39,876 nucleotides of DNA from assembly GCA_008931825.1 (NCBI GenBank), contig QXVZ01005767.1, positions 1 through 39,876 of the forward strand, read 5' to 3'. A model generated the notes under the pieces. It did not search any database. It was not told where the DNA came from and saw nothing but the letters and a program-made list of their open reading frames with translations. This document shows, in pieces, positions 30,483-39,395 of this stretch (positions are counted from its first letter, which is position 1; each line of letters opens with the position of its first letter). A program made the translations under genes and the position numbers. This stretch comes from Phallusia fumigata. Lineage: Eukaryota; Chordata; Ascidiacea; Phlebobranchia; Ascidiidae.

Positions 30483-33400
30483 GTAAGTTTAACAGATCTA
30501 GTTGTTTTTTAACCAAACAAACAGCTGCTGAAGAATACGCCGTATGTAGTAAATACGTCATAATTTAAATGTTTCCACAACCACTGTTGTCATCTTCAGT
30601 TTGCTTACTATGTATTTACTGTACAAATGCTCTGTGTGATTTATGTTTTAATTCTTTACGTTAGTGTCTTGAGTAAGTTTTTTTATGTTGAAGATTATGT
30701 AAAATTTGTAACTTGCATTTTGGCAGAAATCAACAGGTTATTCAATATAAAATGCTCAATCTCACTTTTAGATAACACAGGATGTCATCGAAGCGTTGTT
30801 TCGATATGACCTGCTGGAAAAAAATGCGGAAATATCTTCTCCTGACACGTTTGTTACGATTGATTCATTGTGGCGATTATTTCTGGCCACGGAGCAGAAA
30901 CTCGAGGCTGCGAAGATCAGCCACACAAAGGAAATGAACGAGGTGAATTCACAAATTTTATCGACTAGCTGTGGTTACTTTGGCAGGTATAAAGATTACC
31001 TTACCTGAAACTGACATAATATATCTAATATTTGTATGTTTATACTCTTAAACATGGATCAAAAATTAAAACAAAAATTAAACAAACGTACATCATAACA
31101 CTCTTATTAGAAATATACTGGCCCTAATAGTTTTTAAAAACAACATGCTTTCAGTATATTTTATAAAGAGTTGTATGTTTATGTAATTTTTGTTTTTGGT
31201 GAGCAGGACAATGCACCATGTTCACAATTAGTTGCCACCAAGCTCCCCATCTTATTGTATTTCCATTGCATTATTTTTTGTTTTCGTTAACTGTTGATTC
31301 CTAATTCGGTTTGACAAGGTGCCACTTTAGTTTTTAAAATGAAGAGAAACTAAAACAGGATTAGAATCCACTCATTAGTTTTATTTGGTTGCTCACTCAG
31401 CAATATTGTTGATTGTTTGTTGTTTTGTTCAATTAACTGTGGCATGTCTGTAGTAACCTACCCAAGCCATTAAACGAGTGCTTGTTATCACACGTGGTCA
31501 TTTTAACTGCTCGGTCATTTTGGGGACAATCCATAACATACATTTTTACACAGTACAGGAGAAAAAGTTTAAATGAGTTTGCATTTTTTAACGAATGAGA
31601 CTACATTAGATTTGGATGCACCGAACATAATTGGAACTTGTAACATGCCAATATTGAAAACCAGAACATATTTAGGTTGATTAGTTCTCAAAGTAATTTG
31701 TTTCTGTTGTTGGATGACATAACAATAATAAGATCCTGCTTGGAATTACCATGTTTTAATTGCAAAAATAGTTGGATAACACTAGGTGAATGCAAGAAAT
31801 TTTGAAACCTTGCACCATGTCATTCCTCAGGTCCAGCAATATGTGGATCACGTTCGATCCCTCAGTGAGGAACGCGACCAACTCACCACTGCGTTTGAGC
31901 ACGAGAATGAAAACCTAAAACAGCAAATCAAGGAGATTCAGGAAAAAACTCGTAAGTTTTGACTGCTTTTGGTGTTTATTACTTTTACAGTCTATAAAAC
32001 ACATATTGTTTTCACTCTATTTTAATCAGTTTAACACCGGTTTGTTTTTCCAACAATGTGTTTCCGGTTAGGTCAACAATATGTTTTCATATTTACACAT
32101 GACAGACCGAAATTTGGCCCCAGTTTATTCACCCTTGGATCCTAAAAACATGAGCCTTTTAAAACAGCAGAGTATTGATAGTTTTAACTTGAACTGTGTT
32201 TGAATTTTTCTGACATTAATTTAAAAGCAAAATTGCTTGGTTGTTTTGGTGGTATGGTTTTTGAAACTGGTATGGTCACTCCTCTACTAGATCTTGGATT
32301 TCAAGCATTAATTTTTTAGAAAATGAAGTTGATGAGGTGACGGGTATGTGCCAACAGGAAGGTTTGGATGAACTCGTTGGAAGCACAATTAGTGAACAGG
32401 TATTAAATAGCAACATATCCATGTTTCAGTTTGCTAATTCATTTTGCTGACCACAATTTTTGTCCTAGAGTATATAGATTTAACCTGAACCCTTTTTGAA
32501 AATCGAATGCAAAAGACACCAAAAATTTTTTTTCCACTAGATGTCAAAGCTCAAACAATTGGACACTAAAGAGGCAGAAAATAATTAAACAATTGCCAGG
32601 ATAAGCAAAGTTTTTGATAATCATATTGGTTCCCAAACTTTTTCTCACAAGCTTTCGGAGACGTTTCTTTTTTTGAAAAATCATAATATTTTAGAAGTTA
32701 AGTTTGTAAAGCTATTAAACTGCCTTGTTTGACTTTTAATAGATGGCATACCTTCTGCTTGTCCGAGACACAATGATGAACAAGGTTGAAGCCCTGCAAG
32801 ATCAACTGCAAAACTCCAATCAACAATACAACAAAGTATCGGAACAACTAAATGTAAGTGGGAAATTGTTGTGTGTCAATGGTTTATTTGGCCATTGACT
32901 GAAAACAGGTGCTTAGGGGGATTTCTTTTCTTATGAGCATTTATAAATAAAATGCTTATGCGATTTTTTTTGTTTGAAAACAAACGCTGAGTCACAAGCA
33001 CTGACCTTCCTGTTACAAGATTGTATATTAACTCGACATCAAAAATTCATATTTGTTGCTGCACTGTTGTTTAACTTAAACTAGAGATCATGGGACTTCT
33101 GGAGGCTCCCTAGATATTGTGGCCCTTTTTTGGCATTGCAAGACGTTGAAGCCATTTTTGGTTAAAACTTTTTTAACAGAAAAAATTGATGAAAGCCAAT
33201 TTAAAAAGATTATACTTGTCGTTTTATCACTGAAAAACTGCCATGGTTTTATTGCCACATAAACTCACATATCATGTCTAAAAGTTTTGCAAAGTGTAGT
33301 TAATTAGATTGGATTGTTAATATGGGTTGCAGTTTAAAAATTACTGGTTTAAAATTACCACTGTAATAAGTAACATTTACATTTTTAGAGCTTAGTATCT

Positions 33401-36400
33401 GAGGAAAGTGAATTGCAGCAAAGAATGACGGGTGCGATGTCGGAAATGGGAGGAATGGCTTCAAAACTCACTGAAGCTTTACAGGAAAGAGATCAACTTA
33501 AACAAGAGGTTGCTGTCTGCTGACTTTTTTGGTTTATCGGCAATCTTTTGAACATTTACACACTACCACACTTTTTTAAAGATTTGTTATTAAGTTTTGC
33601 TAATGAATGGAAAGTTTAAGAGCAGCATTGAGGCAGAAGCATTGTTTGTTTATTTTAACATTTGTATGCGATTGCAAACTCCACATAATCAAAATGCTTT
33701 GTCCTCTGTCCCAAATCAAGCTGTTATGGATTCCAACTATTGATAGGGCATTAAAAATTAATTGGGTTTAACATTGTTTAATACATGAGATTGGTTTATT
33801 GATTTTTGTAAACAGACACCCTTTGTAATGCTTTGTGTGCCTAAAATTCACTTTACTAAAAGCAGAATAGCCGTTGAACTGGCATAAAAATACCCATTTT
33901 ACTACAAACGTTTAATGATGACACCAGTTTTGTTATGTGATATAAAGCTATCTTGTACCAGTTTTTTATGAATTTTTTTCAAAGGTGGCAGAACTGACAT
34001 CAGCTCTTGATGGGATCAAAACATTGCCATCAGTTGTTGAAGCCAGGACGAGTAACGAAACTCATATTAAAGAGTTGGAGAATCAAAAGGAATATTACAG
34101 CAACGAGAACACGAGACTCAAAGAGGAAACGTCTGAGGCACGGGAACAGGAACAGTGCAGCAGATTGGAGTTATCTGTTCACATTGAAGGTTGGTGGAAA
34201 ATTAAAGCTTGCTTAATCAGGTGTTCCTGCTAGGCTGGTCAGTATTAATTTAATCTGTCTATATAGGTAGGTGACAAACCTGTGACCAAATTGCTCACTT
34301 AAAACACAGCAACGTTTCTAGCTTTGTACACTAAACCATTCCATATAATTTAATCTGTTGTTGGTAGTTAAGGAAATCTGGGACCAAATCGCATGCTTAA
34401 AACATGGTTTTTGTGCACCCAACCATTCCAGTCAATTGAATCCGTCTGCACGGACATGTAAGGTGGCAATTTTCTTGGAAGACAGTCCGTTTTCACCCCT
34501 ATTACGTAGTTTCGCCCTACGAGCCTGCAATGTTGCCACAAATCGCGAAGTAGTACGCATTGCACTCTCGCTTTTGTTTACGCTTCGCTGAACCGTTTAA
34601 GACAATTATGTCAAGGCAGTAATGCAACCTCATAAGCTGCCTTTGCGTCTATGCACAGAGGCAATGTTTTGCAAAAAACAGTGAAATAATTGCTGACAAG
34701 ACAACTATGTGAGTGGGACGCTTCAAATGTAGGCACTGTACCCTTGCAAGTGTTGTTGGGTTTGATTTGTACGCTTGGTTATAAACCAGTGTTTTGAAGT
34801 GTTCAGTTACACTTAAGGCTCACACCAGATCCGTCTACCGGTTTGCGGTACGTTTTTTTGTTCTCAGCCTTTACTAGTTGAGTGAAATTCACACAAAATA
34901 CTTGATGTAACTGGTGACGCTTAACCAGCAACTTCACGTATACAAGACACTGTCGTAAAATTTTAAACGTAAAAATTCATGTTTGCATAGTTTAAGTACA
35001 AATTAAAGTTTTACCAAGGATCACAAGTCACAGAATTTTAATTCTAACATAACATCAGATATCAAATTAAACCTCGGTGAAGTCCCAAGTGTTCTCACTC
35101 TTTTACATTAAATAAGAACTGATGATTCCATTCGTTTGGCGAAATCGATTTTATTATTCGCAATAAGACACAGACTGATTTGAGTGTTTGATTCTAAGCA
35201 TCAGCTCTGATATAGTTTATCCCAAACTGGAAGCGTCTGAATTTTTAAGTATTTGGGTTGGTTCTCTAAGCACGTGCTCAGCAAGGTGTCGTGTGTTCAA
35301 CATAGGGAGAAAGGACGAAATTTTTCAACAGAAAAATAACAAAAACTCTTGGAGCTTTCCGTAACATAATCTGCTAAGGTTGGCCTCGTCACTGTTTTAA
35401 TTTTATCTCTTGTAATTACCCAAACTAAACGGTTATGCGTTTGGTTGAAAGCGTATCTTCCAACTTTGATGAGTTCTGTGAGCTGATACACACACACGTT
35501 TTTCTTCAGAACTCCAGGAGATGAACAAACACCTTAAGGAAGTAAATAACCAATTAAACGAACAAATCAACATGTTGACAGCAGGTGACAGTGAGCTGGA
35601 CGGGGAGAGACGAGGCGTCGTCGCAAACTCACATAAAATATTTGAGGAAATGGAGTAAGTGAAGTTTTTATCAGTTGAACTTATTGGTACTGTTGGTTAT
35701 GAAGGTTAAACGCATTGTGAGCAACTGTGCGTATGTGGGGACCCATTTTTATGTGCAGAAATAACCATGTCATTAAAGCTACTGTAAATGTGGGAGCCAG
35801 TGTGAAATATTATAATGAACATAAGGGTTTAGAGTTAGATTTGTGTAGCTCAGTTTTTTAGACCTGGTTAGGCTGCTGTGGTGGGTTCGAATCCCAATGC
35901 AGGCTAGATTTTTCTACCCATCCTTGGCTGAAATTTGTGCATTAAAGGCCGAGTCGGATCAGGTAATGCACAGGTTTTGGAGGCCTGCTTGTCATGACTG
36001 TGTCTTGTCCACTTAAGTTTAGTAAAATCATAAAAATCCTTTTATCGTTTAGATCTGCTTTAGCTGAGGGTGAGGTAAAAACCCAGGAACAAAACAAAAA
36101 ACATGAAATAGAAGTTCGAAGGTTGAAGGATCGAATATCGCAGCTGGAGGAAGTGAAAGTAAGATACGCGAATAACAATGATGAACATTCGTAAACGAAA
36201 ACCTTATTTTTTCGCGTTTTTACAACTTATTTTGATCATGATTTTGAGTTAACTTTTGTGTGGAAAGTTACAACAACGGCAAATGTCTTTTTTGGGCCAG
36301 AAACTTCTATAAAAGAGCAATAAAAGCAAAAAAACAACAATTTTATCTTTCATCATATTTACAAAAAACTATTTTTTACATGCAGGATTCAGATAAGCTT

Positions 36401-38903
36401 ATAGAAATGCAGGCGCAGCTGGAGGAGGCAAAACGACAGTACGAGTGCCAATGTTTGGAAACGGAACGAATCCGGGAAAGCTTGTCGTCTTCCGAACGTG
36501 AGTTGGTCCTCCGTGAAGCGACAGGGGACAGTTGGAAAGATCAACATGACACTCAACTAAGAATCGCAACTGATCTTCAGGACAGAAATGCGATTCTTGA
36601 AGCTGAACTTACCAAGGTGAGCAAGTGAACAGCCATAAAATCTATGTTCAAATCTGGGGTCTGCCCTGAAGTTTTCATGCAGGCCAGCGATAACGGCATA
36701 CTCGTATATTCATCACAGTACGCCAAGTCTGCAAGAGGAAAATCTCGCCCGAGTCATGTTGATCAGTTGGTAGAACGCCAGCCCCGGATAGACTGCTGTC
36801 GTGGGTTCGAATCCCAACGCAGGCTACATTTTTTAACCCACGCCTTGCTGAATGAAAACGCTTGGTAGGCCGACTATTAGGGATGGGCCGAACCGAGCCA
36901 GAACGGGGGGGGGGGGGGGCGAGCATCGCAATTTTTGATGCTCGGCGCTCGGCCGAGCAGTTGCATGAACCAAGCCGAGCATTAGACAAAATTCAAATCT
37001 ATTCTAAACTAAATTTAAAACTACGTAATTACTGCGAAACCGCATAACAAATTCATTACTTTTCTTTTACACAAAAATATATGTGGGGAGTCACAAACGG
37101 TTTGAACGTGTGTTCCTTTGTTTTGGTATTGAACATGTGCAACAACTAAAACTGGCAAGGTTTGTAGTGCCAGCATCAGCAGGGAAAAAACAGGCTGTTG
37201 GTAATCAAAACACATGGGTGTTTCCCTTAGCGTTGGCTTCCCTCACATGTTATGCAGGAGAGACCTCTAGAGCTTACATATATACGGCCCTGGTGGCTAG
37301 TTAAGGGACCTTAAAAAAGTGAAAAGCTACAGGGTAAATGGGAATGTTTGTGACGTCACAATACACCGAGCGTGCTCGACCAAACAGAACACTTGCAGTT
37401 TCGGCCCATCCCTACCGACTATGATTCGGTATAACGCCTCTTGCAGACCTGGTGTACTGTGATTTACTCACAGTCAATATCGGTTTTAGCCCAAAAAATG
37501 TAAACAGGGTGACACTAGGGTTGTAGAATAAAATTATATATTCAAGAATGTCGTAGGAATTTGACATTGTGCCTTTAAAGCAGAAATTTTACTTCAAAAC
37601 AGAATATGTGCATTAAATTGCTCGAACGTAAGTTAGAAAAAATATCTTTAGGCTCATATCATTTTTTTCGCAAACAAATTGTTACATTGCTATCAATTAG
37701 GTTTGGAATCAGTTAAAGGAAGCCCTGGAAAAATTAAACGAGTCCGAACGAGAGAGGGGGATCCTGAAGCTCCGGATCAGGGACGATGAAGACGAAATGA
37801 AAAATGGGGAAAACAGAAGAGCGGTGGATGCAAATGAGGAGGAGATGGGAAGATTAAGACGAAAGGTATTTTTGTTTGCGAAGGAAAAAACCAACACAAC
37901 TTTGCATTGTCGCAAAAGGCGTACTCACGTCTTAAGTTGGCACAAAACGATTGTGACGTAATTGTTCCGCCGAGTTATGACATCACTGATGACGTAACGT
38001 CACTAACGTGAATAATTTGGTAGCGTGGCGTGTTTGTAGGTCGCCGTCTGTTTGTTCTTAAACATTTGCTTCTGCTGTTCAGAACAATGTAGCTTCAAAT
38101 CTGTTAATGTTAACATAACCCATCATATAAAAGTCGTCTAAAATTTTAAGATTTCGGTGAACTTACCAGATATTTGTCTAACACAGCTGCATGAAGTGGA
38201 AGAAAAATTACTGAGCGAAACATCTGGTACAGACCAGACCACCAGGATCGTTCAACTTCAAACCCAACTTGATTTTATGAAGCAACAAGCGGAGAGAGAA
38301 ACGAATATCAGGTAAATATAGATCAGCTAATTTAGTTTTTTACAAAAGGTTTTTGATCAGCCACAACTAATCCAACTACAGCGTTTTTCATTTTGGGATT
38401 TTGCTACATCATTAACAACTTAGCTATAAAATGGAAATTCCTCCCCTGAACTCATAAACTCTTTTTTTGCGTATTTCAGAATTGTTTATTCATACCCATC
38501 TAGACAAGAAGTTATATGAAGTAGTATAGTCCGCCTAAACAGAAATACCACACTTATCATGAACTAGTGGAAATTTGTCCATTAATTCATAAATTCCCCC
38601 ATTGCTTATTTTGGAACTTTTCATTCCTTTCCTACTCGACAAAAATTGATATAAAGTGATATTGAAAGGTTTGAAACCACTGGTCTACCTAAAAAGAAAT
38701 ACTGCAGATAAAAATTGAATATCAGTTCTATTTGTAGGCAGGATTTGGAAACCAGGCTGGAATCAAGCGAGCGTGATTTGAACAACACGAGAGGAGGAGA
38801 GGACGAGATGCGGAACACGATCAGTGAACTCCAGCAGAGGGCGCTAAAGGCGGAGACGCAGATTCTGCTTGTAACTGGGGAGAGGGAACAACATGAAACC
38901 GAG
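30465..38903 (+). CDS. Coiled-coil protein of unknown identity, 5' part (13 exons visible)
   Basis: Spans exons and introns; exons are listed separately. The 588 codons read without stop and with matching phases at all 12 junctions. The N-terminus MNQQTEITQDVIEALFRYDL has a short hydrophobic-patterned segment to about residue 50; from about residue 55 to the end the protein is highly charged, rich in E, K, Q, L and R and poor in proline and glycine, with heptad-like leucines, so it should form long coiled coils. No enzymatic motif, signal peptide or membrane segment is visible. I do not recognise the family; centrosomal, ciliary, golgin or cytoskeletal scaffolds would all fit. It follows hemicentin on the same strand by 1.6 kb. 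Confidence 0.8.
30525..30645. mobile_element. Foldback MITE, probable diverged copy
   Basis: GTATGTAGTAAATACGTCAT at 30542 and TACTATGTATTTACTGTACA at about 30605 form the arms. It sits in intron 1 of the coiled-coil gene. Confidence 0.5.
30772..30942 (+). CDS. Coiled-coil gene exon 2
   Basis: ITQDVIEALFRYDLLEKNAE to KISHTKEMNE, phase 0 both sides. Acceptor CTTTTAG at 30771; a CAG at 30780 is an in-frame alternative that would drop three residues. Donor GTGAAT. Confidence 0.8.
30943..31830 (+). other. Coiled-coil gene intron 2
   Basis: AT-rich; contains one copy of a short repeat (31105-31160) also found at 39325. Nothing else recognised. Confidence 0.5.
31105..31160 (+). repeat. Short repeat (AAATATACTGGCC), copy 1
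   Basis: AAATATACTGGCCCTAATAG followed by TTTTTAAAAACAACATGCTT, matching 39325-39361. Confidence 0.6.
31831..31951 (+). CDS. Coiled-coil gene exon 3
   Basis: VQQYVDHVRSLSEERDQLTT to KQQIKEIQEKT; acceptor CCTCAG, donor GTAAGT, leaves after one base of a codon. Confidence 0.82.
32320..32399 (+). CDS. Coiled-coil gene exon 4
   Basis: QNEVDEVTGMCQQEGLDELV then GSTISEQ; acceptor TTTTTTAG, donor GTATTA, phase 0. Confidence 0.75.
32743..32853 (+). CDS. Coiled-coil gene exon 5
   Basis: MAYLLLVRDTMMNKVEALQD then QQYNKVSEQLN; phase 0 both sides, donor GTAAGT. Confidence 0.8.
33389..33508 (+). CDS. Coiled-coil gene exon 6
   Basis: SLVSEESELQQRM, a methionine- and glycine-rich stretch, then LTEALQERDQLKQE; phase 0, donor GTTGCT. 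Confidence 0.78.
33985..34189 (+). CDS. Coiled-coil gene exon 7
   Basis: VAELTSALDGIKTLPSVVEA to EQCSRLELSVHIE; acceptor TTTTCAAAG, donor GTTGGT, leaves after one base of a codon. Confidence 0.8.
34262..34450 (+). repeat. Degenerate tandem duplication, about 100 bp period
   Basis: Two diverged units share GACCAAATYGC, CTTAAAACA, CCAACCATTCC-like and AATCTGT/AATCCGT blocks in the same order. Confidence 0.5.
35103..35205 (+). repeat. Dispersed repeat (GTTTGGCGAAATCGATTTT family), copy 2
   Basis: AAGAACTGATGATTCCATTC, GTTTGGCGAAATCGATTTTA and ACACAGACTGATTTGAGTGT, in an intron of the coiled-coil gene. The other copy is in hemicentin. Confidence 0.72.
35510..35654 (+). CDS. Coiled-coil gene exon 8
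   Basis: ELQEMNKHLKEVNNQLNEQI then VVANSHKIFEEM; acceptor TTCTTCAG, donor GTAAGT, leaves after two bases. Confidence 0.82.
35843..35940 (+). repeat. tRNA-derived SINE, diverged A box
   Basis: TGTAGCTCAGTTTTTTAGAC, GTGGGTTCGAATCCCAATGC, AGGCTAGATTTTTCTACCCA and the tail CCTTGGCTGAA, shared with the 36755 copy. Confidence 0.72.
36053..36158 (+). CDS. Coiled-coil gene exon 9
   Basis: SALAEGEVKTQEQNKKHEIE then RLKDRISQLEEVK; phase 0 at donor GTAAGA. Confidence 0.82.
36386..36616 (+). CDS. Coiled-coil gene exon 10
   Basis: DSDKLIEMQAQLEEAKRQYE to DRNAILEAELTK; phase 0 both sides, donor GTGAGC. The longest exon of this gene here (77 codons). Confidence 0.83.
36752..36869 (+). repeat. tRNA-derived SINE, 3' part interrupted by a hAT-like MITE
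   Basis: GATCAGTTGGTAGAACGCCA, GTCGTGGGTTCGAATCCCAA, CGCAGGCTACATTTTTTAAC and the tail CCTTGCTGAA. Its likely continuation resumes at 37415 after the inserted element. Confidence 0.72.
36878..37414. mobile_element. hAT-like MITE, 537 bp, intact termini
   Basis: Perfect 15-bp terminal inverted repeats: TAGGGATGGGCCGAA at 36878-36892 and its complement at 37400-37414. Flanked by an exact 8-bp target duplication, CCGACTAT, at 36870-36877 and 37415-37422, as hAT transposases make. The interior has no transposase; it includes a run of 15 G (36905-36919) and palindromes around GAGCATC and CTCGGCCGAG. Confidence 0.88.
37701..37865 (+). CDS. Coiled-coil gene exon 11
   Basis: VWNQLKEALEKLNESERERG then EEEMGRLRRK; phase 0, acceptor CAATTAG, donor GTATTT. 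Confidence 0.82.
38187..38311 (+). CDS. Coiled-coil gene exon 12
   Basis: LHEVEEKLLSETSGTDQTTR then LDFMKQQAERETNI; leaves after two bases at GTAAAT. Confidence 0.82.
38395..38703 (+). repeat. Dispersed repeat (GAAACTTTTCATTCCTT family), two head-to-tail copies
   Basis: First copy about 38395-38570 (AGCTATAAAATGGAAATTCC, CTAGACAAGAAGTTATATGA, ACACTTATCATGAACTAG); second about 38575-38703 (TTTTGGAACTTTTCATTCCT, CTGGTCTACCTAAAAAGAAA). Lies just before the last exon seen. Confidence 0.65.
38738..38903 (+). CDS. Coiled-coil gene exon 13 (last seen)
   Basis: QDLETRLESSERDLNNTRGG to TGEREQHETE. At 38904 a GTTGGT donor would leave in phase 0, with the next exon outside the window. If it is not spliced, the frame stays open for 11 more codons to TAG at 38937-38939, giving a short alternative end. 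Confidence 0.75.
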
Positions 38904-38990
38904 GTTGGTTGGATGGTTAAAGGCTTTCGCGATTTATAGTAATGTGTTTAATTATGATACTTAATCTTTTGCATAATCACCTTGAGGAGG

Positions 38991-39176
38991 AGCTTAATTA
39001 AAAACATAACGGACAGAGCGCTTGTATGTAGTGATTACATTGTAATGCAAACCATTTAATAATCTGTTTTAAGCTCGTCTTTATGCACTGATGATGACAA
39101 TTGTTGAAACTTGAAACGTTTGCATCACAATGGTTTCACTAAATACCAGCTCTCCGGCAGTAATGTTTTACTTAAG
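38991..39176. mobile_element. Foldback MITE with long imperfect inverted repeats
   Basis: Left arm AGCTTAATTAAAAACATAAC ... CTTGTATGTAGTGATTACAT; right arm ... CCGGCAGTAATGTTTTACTT then AAGCT. The arms of about 60 bases are complementary at roughly three quarters of positions. No coding capacity. Confidence 0.75.
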
Positions 39177-39324
39177 CTGCTTTATAGCACTTATTTATTT
39201 CTGTGTTCTGCAGACCAGCGATTAAGACAAAGGTTCTCACATTACTGTGATAATAATTTCTTTTTTTCTTCGCTTTTATTTATGGTTTTCGATTTTTGGC
39301 GATCAGAAAACTACTCATCAAAAA

Positions 39325-39395
39325 TATACTGGCCTAGATAGCTCCTAAAAGCGACATGCTTATTCATCAAATAACTATTGTGGCCAGTATTTTTA
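39325..39395 (+). repeat. Short repeat (AAATATACTGGCC), copy 2, with inverted end
   Basis: AAATATACTGGCCTAGATAG and AAGCGACATGCTT; at 39382 GGCCAGTATTTTT is the inverse of its start, so this may be a complete small foldback element next to the 39391 repeat. Confidence 0.58.

Noticed and set aside
39200-39290. Possible further exon after TTCTGCAG at 39212 (frame QRLRQRFSHYCDN)
   Set aside because: Entering in the phase required by the previous exon meets TAA after three codons, and the open frame soon becomes poly-F.
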